Shown: piece after piece, positions 44,121 through 52,839 of the stretch
Position numbering within the stretch: the first letter of the stretch is position 1
Layout: the number at the start of each line of letters is the position of its first letter
Source: Dyella_B sp036746095
Lineage (GTDB): Bacteria > Pseudomonadota > Gammaproteobacteria > Xanthomonadales > Rhodanobacteraceae
Assembly: GCF_036746095.1 (NCBI RefSeq)
Contig: NZ_DAIOEU010000006.1
Coordinates: 61,185-125,184, forward strand
Reading direction: 5' to 3'
DNA length: 64,000 nt
The notes under the pieces: generated by a model
What the model saw: only the letters and a program-made list of their open reading frames with translations
The model's database searches: none
Told to the model about the DNA's origin: nothing
Program-made: the position numbers and the translations under genes

Positions 44121-45623
44121 TTACTGCGCGAACTCGTAGTAATCCACGCCCAGGTCCTGGAACGCCGCCTCATAGGTATCGCCGGTGCGGGCGATCACGA
44201 ACTGGTTGACCGGCGGACAATCCAGCGCCACGTCCTGGCCGTCGTGCATCGCTTCGTACTGCTCGCGGGTGAGATCCGTGGACTCGGCCAGCGCGGCACG
44301 GAAGCCGATCTTCGCCGCGGCTGCGCGCCAACCCGGCACCACACGCAACGGAATGGCCTCGGAGGCATCGCCGCTGCCGTAGCCGATGGCGTACAGCTTG
44401 GCGTCGGTCCACTCGACGTTGTTTTCCAGTGCCTGTTCGAAGCCGGCGGCAATCCATGCCGGCAGTGCGGCGGTATAGAGATTGCCCAGTTCCATCGCCC
44501 AATCGGTACCCAGGTTCACGCGCGTGGCCAGCAATTGCTGGAACGCGGGACTCTTGCGCGCCACGCCCGAGAGCTTGGTGGTGAGCGGATGCGCATCTTG
44601 CGGCGCTTCGGCATGGGCGCCCTGGCTGAGGAATTCGCCGAACAGGTCCGGCGTGTTGCGGCATTCGGCGATCACGCCTTCGGCCGATACGCCGGCCTGC
44701 TCGCACAGCGCCTGGAAATCGGCGTTGGGTTGCGGTGCGCGTGCCAGGGCGCGGGCGTAGATAAAGGCCAGCGCCTGCAGCGGCATCATGTGGTACGGGC
44801 GATGGAAGAACAGGCCTTTGGCGTCGTCGAGGAATTCAAGATCCGACACACCCAGCCGTTGGATCATCGCATCCGTCGCCTGGCCCACTTCATCGAGGTA
44901 GGCGAAGGTGGAGTACTTGCCGCTGAAGATTGGGAAATCGTGTAGGCGGCGATGGCGCTGGCCGTATTCATGATGGAAGTAACGCAGCAACGGCTTGCGG
45001 AAATCCGGGCCGCGGAAATCCGATGCGCTGCCTGCGTGCGCCAGATCCACCTCGAACAGCTTCGGCTGCGCTTCCACCAGCATCGCCACGGCGCCGGCGC
45101 CTTGCGTCTGCTCGCCGCTGGAACCGCGCTCATAGGCGGCGATATCGCTGCACACCACGATCGCCTGGCGGCCGTTGGCATCGAACGCCACGTAGCGCAG
45201 CGCGCTCTTCAGCGCATAGACGCCGCCGAGGCAGGCGTGCTTGAACTCGGGCACTTCCATCTGGCGCGACAGGCGCGGCAGCCCCAGGCGTTCGAGTTCG
45301 CGATCGACCATGCCGCGCACGATCACGGCGCCGGCAGAGTTGTCCTTGCTGCTTTCGGTGCCCAGCGCGAGCTGGCCGACGTTGCGCGGATCGATGTCGT
45401 ATTGCTGGATCAGGCGCAGCACGGCGGTGGCCGCCATGGTGTATGCATCTTCATACGGCGCCGGCTGGCGGAAGCTGCGGCCGACCACGGCCTGCACTTT
45501 GTCCCAGGAATTTCCCGTCCATTCGCACCAGTCACGCAGGGAGACGCGCGGGCGGGGCACGTACAGGCTCATGCCGCTCACGCCAGGATTGCGTCGTGCT
45601 GCCGTATCGTTCGCTGTATTCAA
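44121..45623 (-). CDS. Hydroxymethylglutaryl-CoA synthase-like enzyme
   Basis: A 500-aa thiolase-superfamily protein. The catalytic triad of HMG-CoA synthase is recognisable: Glu90 in LALGTESSKDNSAG, Cys131 in FKHACLGGVYALKSAL and His274 in FFHRPYHMM. It should condense acetyl-CoA with acetoacetyl-CoA or a related acyl chain. A TTG start (45621-45623) with GAGGA upstream is proposed; the first ATG would remove residues before the conserved SLYVPRPRVSL. No other mevalonate gene is present in the window. The terpene-synthase-like gene lies 504 bp upstream on the same strand. Confidence 0.88.
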   Translation of the reverse strand: MNTANDTAARRNPGVSGMSLYVPRPRVSLRDWCEWTGNSWDKVQAVVGRSFRQPAPYEDAYTMAATAVLRLIQQYDIDPRNVGQLALGTESSKDNSAGAVIVRGMVDRELERLGLPRLSRQMEVPEFKHACLGGVYALKSALRYVAFDANGRQAIVVCSDIAAYERGSSGEQTQGAGAVAMLVEAQPKLFEVDLAHAGSASDFRGPDFRKPLLRYFHHEYGQRHRRLHDFPIFSGKYSTFAYLDEVGQATDAMIQRLGVSDLEFLDDAKGLFFHRPYHMMPLQALAFIYARALARAPQPNADFQALCEQAGVSAEGVIAECRNTPDLFGEFLSQGAHAEAPQDAHPLTTKLSGVARKSPAFQQLLATRVNLGTDWAMELGNLYTAALPAWIAAGFEQALENNVEWTDAKLYAIGYGSGDASEAIPLRVVPGWRAAAAKIGFRAALAESTDLTREQYEAMHDGQDVALDCPPVNQFVIARTGDTYEAAFQDLGVDYYEFAQ

Positions 45624-46127
45624 AAGCTGGGTCCTCGATGGTGTCGGAACAACTCGGACGCCACGCCTTCGCCATGCACGCTTGCCGCGCGCAAGTGACG
45701 GAGGCATGGAGGGCGCGTGGCAGGACGGTTCCTTGAAACGATTGAAACCGCCCGGGCAGGGGTAGGCGCGCGCCCGGCCGAACTACAAGATTTTAACCAC
45801 GTTAGCTTTCAGCGAGTCGACTTTTGGTTGCACATGCATCCGATAAGGATGCTCCGGTCCATGCACGCACACGCCGCCGCGCATGCAGTGCGGCCCCAAC
45901 GTGCTGAATTTAAAAGATGAGGCGCGACGCCCAGCAGGTCTGCAGGCGAGCGGCTGGAACGGGTAGCCAGTCCGCCGCGCGCCGCGCAGCACATCTGGCG
46001 GAGTTGTTGGACGCCATGGCTATCCCTCGCCTCCCCAGCATGCGGGGAGGGGGACCCTCCTCGCGAACCTCGAGCGTGCCGCCCGAGTTGGTTTAAGGCG
46101 TTTTTGCACCGCATCGCAAATGGCGTG
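45624..46127. other. 504-bp intergenic region between terpene-synthase-like and HMG-CoA synthase-like genes
   Basis: No convincing coding frame. Small hairpins are present: GCATCC/GGATGC (about 45836-45852) and CTCCCC/GGGGAG (about 46034-46051, a GAGAGG-family fragment). A short minus-strand frame of 69 codons (45783-45992) lacks a ribosome-binding site and looks random. The HMG-CoA synthase-like promoter must lie here if the two genes are not cotranscribed. Confidence 0.45.
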
Positions 46128-47153
46128 CTACCAGGCGCTGATGACCGCCTCCGGTTCCGCAAAGGGCCGGGTGCTGTGCTGCGCGGCCAGCCAATCGCGG
46201 TAGCCGCTCATCCAGTGCTTCAGTCCGCTGATGTAGTTCGATAGCGCAGGGCCGGCGCTTTCCTTGACTGCTGCGGCGGTGCGCATGAAGGTGTCCAGTT
46301 CCATGCGGATGCGCTCGCTGACGCGGTCCACACCGTGTTGCAGCGAATAACCCTGGCTGGTGTAGCGTGCCACCGTGTTGCGGCGGGGCGCCGATTGGCG
46401 GACGTCCATGCCCAGGTGCTGCACGTCGCTGCTCCAGCACACGATGCGGTTGGTATGCCGGCGCAACTGCTGCACGTTCAACCGATCGTATTCTTCCTGC
46501 GGCAAGGGCAGGTCATTGGCGAAATCGATCAGGTAAAGGCAGGGATACAAGCCGCCGGCGTGGCGCAGGATGGCTTCGCGCCGATGCGGCCGAGGCGCTT
46601 GCGCATGCGTGTGTTCAAGCATGCGCAAGCCGGCCATGCCTACCCACAAATGCATGGTATGAGCGAAGCGTTCGAACTGCGCGCCCGACATGCTCAAGCG
46701 TAAATCCCGGCACATGTCCGCCCAGGCGGCTTCGCCATAGACCGGCTCGCCGCTGGTACGGCCGGCGTCGAGTACGTCGATGACCGCGGTGAGATTGGAA
46801 ATGGTGTACGTGGAGACCTTTTCGGTATTGCCCACGAACCAGTCGTCGACCAGGAAATACCAGGCGTAGAAATTGGCGATCGTCTGCAAGCGTTCCATCG
46901 ACGCATAGGGATGGCAGCGCGCCGCCAGCCAGCCGAATTTCGCCCGCGCCAGGCGTGCGCGGTAATGCTCATTGGGAATCAGGCCGTATTGCACCAGCCA
47001 TTGATGCATGCGGGCTTCCACGAACGGCGCGTGCGGCGAGCAGGCGCTGGCCCAGGGATAGTGCAGGGTCGGCATGTGCAATCCGGTCGATGCGCGCTCG
47101 GCAGGCGCTGCAAATGCTGAACTGACGGGCCTCAGGTATTCGCTGTAATTCAT
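46128..47153 (-). CDS. Terpene-synthase-like protein with altered metal-binding motif
   Basis: A 341-aa protein of the class I terpene synthase fold. The first metal motif is VDDWFVGNTE (Asp103, Asp104, Glu111). The second, normally N-D-x-x-S-x-x-x-E, reads S242-D243-V-Q-H246-L-G-M-D250: spacing is exact, but Asn, Ser and Glu are replaced by Ser, His and Asp. The C-terminal NYISGLKHWMSGYRDW matches the helix before the usual Arg-Tyr pair, which is absent. Start MNYSEYL follows GGAGAGA. It may use a changed metal site or have another function. HMG-CoA synthase-like gene lies downstream. Confidence 0.82.
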   Translation of the reverse strand: MNYSEYLRPVSSAFAAPAERASTGLHMPTLHYPWASACSPHAPFVEARMHQWLVQYGLIPNEHYRARLARAKFGWLAARCHPYASMERLQTIANFYAWYFLVDDWFVGNTEKVSTYTISNLTAVIDVLDAGRTSGEPVYGEAAWADMCRDLRLSMSGAQFERFAHTMHLWVGMAGLRMLEHTHAQAPRPHRREAILRHAGGLYPCLYLIDFANDLPLPQEEYDRLNVQQLRRHTNRIVCWSSDVQHLGMDVRQSAPRRNTVARYTSQGYSLQHGVDRVSERIRMELDTFMRTAAAVKESAGPALSNYISGLKHWMSGYRDWLAAQHSTRPFAEPEAVISAW

Positions 47154-47504
47154 GGCGGCTCTCTCCGTGAGAGAAACGGGCGCAACGGCATGACCGGCAA
47201 AGTGCTGCAAGAAAATCCGTCTTGATCCGCTGCCGATATTTGAATTGCGGGCGGAAAGCAGCCGGCCCGGGCAGCGATATCACGTATAGCGTTCATCCGG
47301 CGCCTGGTCGGAGGCGTCGCCAAGTGATCCAAGGGGATGCGGTGCAGACCTGCCCGCCGGCCCCTGTATCCGGCGGTTTACACGCGTGAAAGCCTAGGCT
47401 CGGAAACGTGACGAAGCCGTGAATTTAGACGGTTAAGTGGTTTGATTCTTGGGAAAAAGCCCGCGTGGGGCGACGTGAATTTCCAGCATGGAGAGTTCAA
47501 GAAA
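47154..47504. other. Intergenic region before the terpene-synthase-like gene
   Basis: About 350 bp between the end of the GH13 alpha-glucosidase gene and the terpene-synthase-like start, both minus strand. It should hold the latter's promoter. A small hairpin (GCCTGGAT/ATCCAGCC, 47505-47523) lies at the GH13 stop and may help end that transcript. Nothing else was recognised. Confidence 0.4.
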
Positions 47505-47522
47505 GCCTGGATTTCATCCAGC

Positions 47523-49139
47523 CTATGGGAGCCGCGCGAACAGGACGCCATGGCCGGGCAATTCAAGCCGCCCGTCTTGCCATACGCCTTGCTGCAAGCC
47601 ATGCCCTTCCAGCGGCGTGGCGGCGCCGAACTCCTGCAACGCGACCGTCTGCGCCTGCTTGCCGAGATTGAACACCGCCAGCACCTGTTCGCTGCCATCG
47701 TTGCGCACGAAGGCCAGCACCGGCTCGGGCACGTCCAGGAAACGGATATCGCCGTGTCGAAGCGCAGGTTGCGCTGCACGCCAGCGCATGAAACGGCGGA
47801 ATCCCTGCAGCACGGAATTTGGATCGGCTTCCTGGTGCGACACGGCCAGCGCTTTGTGCGTTTCGTCGACTGGCAGCCACGGCGCCACGCTGCTGAAGCC
47901 GGCGAAGGAGCTGTCGTTCCACGGCATCGGCGTGCGGCAGCCATCGCGGCCCTTGAAGTTCGGCCAGAACGTAATGCCATAGGGATCGCGCAGTGCCTCG
48001 AATGGCACCTCGGCTTCGGTCAGGCCGAGTTCTTCGCCCTGATACACGCACACCGAACCGCGCAACGAACACAGCATCGCGGTAAGCAGGTTTGCCAGGC
48101 GCGGCGAGGCATTGCCATTGCCCCAGCGCGTGAGCACGCGTTCCACGTCGTGATTGGAAATGGCCCAGCACGGCCAGCCTTCGCTCATTTGCGCTTCCAG
48201 CTGCGCGACCGTCTGGCGAATGTACGCGGCGCTGTAGTCGCTGCTGAGCAATTCGAAGCTGTAGCCCATATGCAGGCGGTGGCCGCGCGTGTATTCGGCC
48301 ATCGTCGCCAGCGAATCCTCCGAGGAAATTTCGCCGAGCGTCACCGCGCTGGGATAGCGATCGAGCAACTCACGCAAGTCCTGCAGGAAATCGAGATTTT
48401 CCGGCTGCGTGTTGTTGTAAAGGTGATACTGGAACGCGTACGGATTGTCCGGGCTGAAGCCGCGGCCGACGCGTTTTTCCTTCGGCTTGGGCGGATTGTC
48501 GCGCAGCTGCTTGTCGTGGAAGCAGAAATTGATCGCATCCAGGCGCAAGCCATCCACGCCCTTGTCGAGCCAGAAGCGCACGTTGTCCAGCACCGCTGCG
48601 CGCACGTGCGGGTTATGGAAATTAAGATCCGGTTGCGAGGCGAGAAAGTTGTGCAGGTAATACTGGCCGCGCCGCGGCTCCCACTGCCACGCCGAGCCGC
48701 CGAAGATCGACAGCCAGTTGTTGGGCGGACTGCCATCGGGCTTGGCATCGGCCCACACGTACCAATCCGCTTTCGCATTACTGGCGCTTTCGCGGCTCTG
48801 CTTGAACCACGCATGCTGGTCGGAGGTGTGGCTGAGCACCTGGTCGATCATCACCTTCAAGCCCAGGCCATGCGCCTTGTCGAGCAGGCGATCGAAATCC
48901 GCCAGCGTGCCGAACAATGGGTCGACGTCGCGGTAATCGGCAATGTCGTAGCCGAAATCGGCCATCGGCGAACGGAAGAACGGCGCGATCCAGATCGCAT
49001 CCACGCCCAGGCTCGCCACGTAGTCAAGACGCTGGATGATGCCCGGCAGGTCGCCCACGCCGTCGCCATTGGTATCCAGGAAACTGCGTGGATAGATCTG
49101 ATAGATGACGGCGCCGCGCCACCAGGATGCATCGGTCAT
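47523..49139 (-). CDS. GH13 alpha-glucosidase / alpha-glucosyl transferase
   Basis: A 538-aa (beta/alpha)8 enzyme without a signal peptide, so cytoplasmic. Catalytic residues are Asp201 (GVDGLRLDAINF), Glu270 (TLGEISSED) and Asp331 (AISNHDVER), positions close to those of GH13 subfamily 23 enzymes, such as the 538-aa alpha-glucosyl transfer enzyme XgtA of Xanthomonas campestris. It should cleave or transfer alpha-glucose from maltose and short maltodextrins. It diverges from the TonB-dependent receptor, sharing a 635-bp region with two copies of the 15-bp box. Confidence 0.92.
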   Translation of the reverse strand: MTDASWWRGAVIYQIYPRSFLDTNGDGVGDLPGIIQRLDYVASLGVDAIWIAPFFRSPMADFGYDIADYRDVDPLFGTLADFDRLLDKAHGLGLKVMIDQVLSHTSDQHAWFKQSRESASNAKADWYVWADAKPDGSPPNNWLSIFGGSAWQWEPRRGQYYLHNFLASQPDLNFHNPHVRAAVLDNVRFWLDKGVDGLRLDAINFCFHDKQLRDNPPKPKEKRVGRGFSPDNPYAFQYHLYNNTQPENLDFLQDLRELLDRYPSAVTLGEISSEDSLATMAEYTRGHRLHMGYSFELLSSDYSAAYIRQTVAQLEAQMSEGWPCWAISNHDVERVLTRWGNGNASPRLANLLTAMLCSLRGSVCVYQGEELGLTEAEVPFEALRDPYGITFWPNFKGRDGCRTPMPWNDSSFAGFSSVAPWLPVDETHKALAVSHQEADPNSVLQGFRRFMRWRAAQPALRHGDIRFLDVPEPVLAFVRNDGSEQVLAVFNLGKQAQTVALQEFGAATPLEGHGLQQGVWQDGRLELPGHGVLFARLP

Positions 49140-49229
49140 GTGAAAACGCTTTCCTTAGTGAATCCGAAACTCGCCGGACCTGCTTCGTTCCCTTGATGAA
49201 AAACCTGATGAGGCGTAGCCCTTTCTTGC

Positions 49230-49308
49230 CGTCATTCCCGCGCAAGCGGGAATCCATGTTGTTTTCCGCTGGAGGATAAATGGATTCCCGCTTGCGCGGG
49301 AATGACGG
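49230..49308. repeat. Paired palindromic repeat, GTCATTCC family (copy 4)
   Basis: Units GTCATTCCCGCGCAAGCGGG and CCCGCTTGCGCGGGAATGAC, inverted around about 40 bp. The stem loop core is GCGCAAGC where other copies have GCGAAAGC, again with paired changes between the two arms. Confidence 0.85.
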
Positions 49309-49412
49309 CGACACAAGGGTTCCCCATCCACCAGGCGGACATTCCCGGGTAGAAAGCAAAGCTTGTCGGCGTGGTGCAGCTTAGTCGCGCAGTTCTGCGT
49401 GCTCGCAGGATG

Positions 49413-49427
49413 TGCATACGTATTCAT
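49413..49427 (-). promoter_or_regulatory. Candidate operator box 1
   Basis: TGCATACGTATTCAT, which is the exact reverse complement of ATGAATACGTATGCA at 49602 and 58943. The centre ATACGTAT is a perfect palindrome, the shape of LacI-family operators. It lies 274 bp upstream of the GH13 gene. Confidence 0.7.
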
Positions 49428-49601
49428 TCGTGCTGCGGTTGCGGCATGGATCGTGGGGCAAATGCTCGCGCCTGGGTGCATGGCTGACTGAATCTCGCAT
49501 GGAATTCTCGTATTACCGCCGTTTTCCGGGGCTTCGACAGCTTCACGCAGGCGCACGGCAGGCCTTTGCTGCGCTGCGATGAGCGTCATGCATGGGCGGA
49601 T

Positions 49602-49616
49602 ATGAATACGTATGCA
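49602..49616 (+). promoter_or_regulatory. Candidate operator box 2
   Basis: ATGAATACGTATGCA, identical to boxes 1 and 3, placed 159 bp before the receptor's GTG start. It may overlap or flank the receptor promoter. Confidence 0.7.
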
Positions 49617-49774
49617 TGATGTGCTCTGCTTGGAAAAGCGCGCCCTACCATGCATTCCACGCGGCAGGCCTGAAGCCTGCATGCAAGTTGCCGTTGCAGC
49701 CGACAGCAAGCGACGTCGCGGCAAGCGGTCAAGAAGATGCGCCTACAAAAAATGGTTTTGGGGAGGAGGGGAAA

Positions 49775-52663
49775 GTGATACTCAAGCGTAATTTGCTGGT
49801 GATGGCTCTGGCTTCGGCGGGCCTTACCATGGCTTTTGGGGTGCAGGCCGCGACCGGTGACACAGGGGCGCAGACGACGCCCGGTACGTCGCAGCAGCAG
49901 AGCACGGCCAGCACTGACGCCGGCAGCAGCCAGGCGACGACCAATTCGAAGAGCCAGAAGGAGCTGGCCAAGAGCCTGTCGACGGTGACCGTGACCGGCT
50001 TCAGCAGCAGTGTCGAGAAGTCGATCGACTATCAGCGTTACGCCGACACGATCCAGAACGTCGTGACAGCTGCCGATATCGGCGGCCTGCCTGACCAATC
50101 GATCGCCGATGCGTTGACGCGCCTGCCCGGTGTTTCGGCGGAGCGTATTGCGGGCCAAGCCTCGCAGATCAACTGCCGTGGCTTGTCCGGCAACTTCATC
50201 GAAACCACGTTGGACGGCCGCGAGCAGCCTGCCACCAGCGGCAGCAACTACATCCAGTTCGATCAGTATCCGTCTGAGCTGATCAACATGGCGACGGTCT
50301 ACAAATCCTCGCAGGCATCGCTGATCGAAGGTGGCGTGGGTTGCACGATCGCGATGCAGACGGCCAATCCGCTGGAGAATACCAAGGACCAATCGCTGAA
50401 CATCGATGCGCGCGGCAGCTATGACGGCCAGGCGCACGACATCGTCGGCGACAACCCGGTCGGCTATCGCGCCAGCGTTGCCTACCAAGGCAAGTTCCTC
50501 GATAACACGCTGGGTATCGGCCTTGGCTTTGCACAGCTTTACCAGCCGCATATTTCCGAACAGTTCGTGGGCGAGGCGTTCGGCGGATTGCAGTCGCTCA
50601 ACCCAAATAATCCCAACAGCGCCCAGGCCTACGTGCCGGAAGGTATCCAGCTGCAACAAGATGGCGGTACCGAGCGCCGCACGGGTTATCTGTCGACTGT
50701 TGTGTGGAAGCCGACGGATCATCTGCAGATCACCGGCGACATGTATTACTCGAAGTTCGACAACGACTACTTCGGCTACGGTTTCCGGTCGCAGAACTTT
50801 TACCAAAATAACGCGGTCATCACCAACCCGATTCTCGGTGTCGGCAACACCCTGCTTGGCGGTACCGTCAGCACCAATCCGAACCAGAGCAACGTGCAGT
50901 TTTCCAACGAGACGACGGCCGACAACTACACCACCAAGACGGGCGTGTTCTCCGGCGGCCTGAATCTGAAATGGAACAGCGGTCCCTGGCACGTCGAATC
51001 CGATTTGTCGCTTTCGCATGCAGAGAGCAACGAGATCAACGTGGACACCACGGCCGACGCCTACAACGGCTTGGGCACAGCCAATCCAACCCTGATGAAC
51101 CAATCGGTGACGTACGCGCTCAATGGGCTCAACGTCGGTTCGGCAACGGTTTCCAATCCTGATGTCTACACCAATCCCAACGATATGGCGCTATCGCGTT
51201 ACGGCGTCTATCCGTACATCTATCACGATCGCTACAGGGCCTTCCGCACTGCCGTGCAGTACGACCTGGAAAGCAATCCGATCTTCACCGATATCCAGGC
51301 TGGCATCTACCTCAACAACCACACGTTCCAGGCCAACCGTACCGTGTGGGTCTATGGTTCAGAGTGGAATTCCTACCCGGTAACCGGCGAGCCGCCGTTG
51401 CCGCTCAGCAGTGCGGATACGCAGGAAGTTTGCTGGAAAGGCAAGTTCAGCGGCCTGCCGTGTTTCCTGAAACTCAATGCGCCGGCGATTCTTTCTCAGT
51501 ACGGCGTCCGTCCCAATCCCCAGCTCGACTTGGACAACAACAGCTGGTCGGGCATCCAGAGCGGCACGGTGCATGAGAAGGTGCGCGATCTGTTCTTGAT
51601 GGGTGATATCGACACTACGCTGTGGAACCATGAGTTGACCGGCAATATCGGTTTGCGCGTGTCGCACACCTCGCAAGGCAGCTCCGGTATCCAGCAGGTG
51701 GAGCCCGGCCAGGGCGTGCCGATGACGGACGGGTTCGGCTACGTTGCCACCGACTTCATCCCGATCAACGTTGGCATGTCATACACCAAGTGGCTGCCGT
51801 CGTTGAACCTGATCTATCACTGGACCGACAACGACCAGACCCGCTTCTCGGTCGCCAAGGTGTTGTCGCGTCCGCCGATCGATTCGATGCTGGCCGGCGC
51901 AGGCTCTTACGTCACGAACGGCCAGTACAACGTCTGGGGCGGCACAAGCCCGCTGCTGCGTCCGCTGACCGCCATGCAGTACGACCTGGATTACGAGCAC
52001 TACTTCGACAATTCCAGCGGTCTGTTCACGGCTGGCGTGTTCGTCAAGCACGTCGACACATTCGTGCAGACGAACGTGACGTATAACGACTTCAACTTTG
52101 CGTCGGCCGGCATCACGGTGCCCAACAATCCTTCGACCGGCCAGCCCTATTTGAATGGCTCGTACACGACCGCCTATAACGCGCAAGGCAGCATGATTCG
52201 CGGTCTGGAATTCTCGTTCCAAAAGACGCACTTCCTGCCGGGCATCTGGTCCGGGCTGGGCTTCGGCGCCAACTATGCTTTCACGCAGAGTCCCTTCGGT
52301 GCGACTTCCACATTGGGTGGTCCGCCGCAGGTCCAGGCACTGCCGGGCTTGTCGCGTAACGTAGCAAGTGCACAGATCTTCTTCGACAACGGTCTGTTCT
52401 CGGCCAATCTCACCGGCAACTACCGCTCGAAGTTCGTCTCCGACTCGCAGATCGCAGTCACCAATCAGATCGTGTACTTCGCGCCGGAAATGGTGTGGGA
52501 CCTGCAGACGGCATACAACGTCACCAAGAATGTCTCGGTGTTGTTCCAGGTGCTGAACCTGACCAACCAGCCGACCCGCACGTATTTCGGCAATTCCTCT
52601 GAAACCGGCACGATCCAGTATTTCGGACGTACGCTTTACGCGGGCTTCAACGTCAAGATCTAA
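49775..52663 (+). CDS. TonB-dependent receptor of the maltodextrin-type locus
   Basis: A 962-aa outer membrane transporter. A GTG start with GGAGGAGGGG upstream gives a signal peptide (LKRNLLVMALASAGLTMAFGVQA), then a low-complexity linker of Gly, Ser, Thr and Gln, a TonB-box-like LSTVTVTGF, and a plug domain (NVVTAADIGGLPDQSIADALTRLPGVSAER; INCRGLSGNF). The barrel ends YFGRTLYAGFNVKI. The family (TBDRs of Caulobacter MalA type and Xanthomonas CUT loci) takes up maltodextrins or other oligosaccharides; the gene's neighbours support alpha-glucan. Four cysteines occur in the barrel, two of them close together (EVCWKGKFSGLPCFL). Confidence 0.92.
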   Translation: MILKRNLLVMALASAGLTMAFGVQAATGDTGAQTTPGTSQQQSTASTDAGSSQATTNSKSQKELAKSLSTVTVTGFSSSVEKSIDYQRYADTIQNVVTAADIGGLPDQSIADALTRLPGVSAERIAGQASQINCRGLSGNFIETTLDGREQPATSGSNYIQFDQYPSELINMATVYKSSQASLIEGGVGCTIAMQTANPLENTKDQSLNIDARGSYDGQAHDIVGDNPVGYRASVAYQGKFLDNTLGIGLGFAQLYQPHISEQFVGEAFGGLQSLNPNNPNSAQAYVPEGIQLQQDGGTERRTGYLSTVVWKPTDHLQITGDMYYSKFDNDYFGYGFRSQNFYQNNAVITNPILGVGNTLLGGTVSTNPNQSNVQFSNETTADNYTTKTGVFSGGLNLKWNSGPWHVESDLSLSHAESNEINVDTTADAYNGLGTANPTLMNQSVTYALNGLNVGSATVSNPDVYTNPNDMALSRYGVYPYIYHDRYRAFRTAVQYDLESNPIFTDIQAGIYLNNHTFQANRTVWVYGSEWNSYPVTGEPPLPLSSADTQEVCWKGKFSGLPCFLKLNAPAILSQYGVRPNPQLDLDNNSWSGIQSGTVHEKVRDLFLMGDIDTTLWNHELTGNIGLRVSHTSQGSSGIQQVEPGQGVPMTDGFGYVATDFIPINVGMSYTKWLPSLNLIYHWTDNDQTRFSVAKVLSRPPIDSMLAGAGSYVTNGQYNVWGGTSPLLRPLTAMQYDLDYEHYFDNSSGLFTAGVFVKHVDTFVQTNVTYNDFNFASAGITVPNNPSTGQPYLNGSYTTAYNAQGSMIRGLEFSFQKTHFLPGIWSGLGFGANYAFTQSPFGATSTLGGPPQVQALPGLSRNVASAQIFFDNGLFSANLTGNYRSKFVSDSQIAVTNQIVYFAPEMVWDLQTAYNVTKNVSVLFQVLNLTNQPTRTYFGNSSETGTIQYFGRTLYAGFNVKI

Positions 52664-52678
52664 GTGCTCAAGTGTTTG

Positions 52679-52705
52679 GCCTGGCGCCTCCGAGCGGCGC
52701 CAGGC
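52679..52705. repeat. Strong hairpin after the receptor gene
   Basis: A 10-bp stem GCCTGGCGCC / GGCGCCAGGC with a 7-nt loop starting 15 bp past the receptor stop. It has no T-run, so it may protect the transcript end rather than terminate. Confidence 0.7.
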
Positions 52706-52713
52706 GCTCCCTC

Positions 52714-52749
52714 CCCGGTCCTGTGGACGATTGCAGGACCGGGCCTTTT
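52714..52749 (+). terminator. Terminator of the receptor gene
   Basis: A 10-bp stem CCCGGTCCTG / CAGGACCGGG with a ten-base loop, followed by CCTTTT. It lies between the receptor and the alpha-amylase gene and should reduce read-through, leaving the receptor in excess. Confidence 0.75.
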
Positions 52750-52839
52750 CCCGGCGCGATCCCGTTTGCCTCGTCGTTTCCCCGACTCGTTGCGCGGCCG
52801 TGCCGTGACAGCGACACTCCATTCCCGGGAGGCGACCCT

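Larger units (their letters stand above)
49140..49774. other. Divergent regulatory region of the glucan locus
   Basis: A 635-bp gap between the divergent GH13 gene and the receptor gene. It holds one paired palindrome (49230-49308) and two copies of the 15-bp box (49413-49427, inverted, and 49602-49616). It must carry the promoters of both transcription units. In-frame codons upstream of the receptor's GTG do not encode a signal peptide and are regarded as non-coding. Confidence 0.7.

Noticed and set aside
45783..45992. 69-codon frame between the terpene-synthase-like and HMG-CoA synthase-like genes
   Set aside because: No ribosome-binding site, Arg/Pro/Cys-rich random composition and no recognisable domain.
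49592..49774. An ATG-initiated N-terminal extension of the receptor
   Set aside because: The 61 added residues precede a clean signal peptide, contain the operator box and lack a ribosome-binding site; the GTG at 49775 has a strong one.
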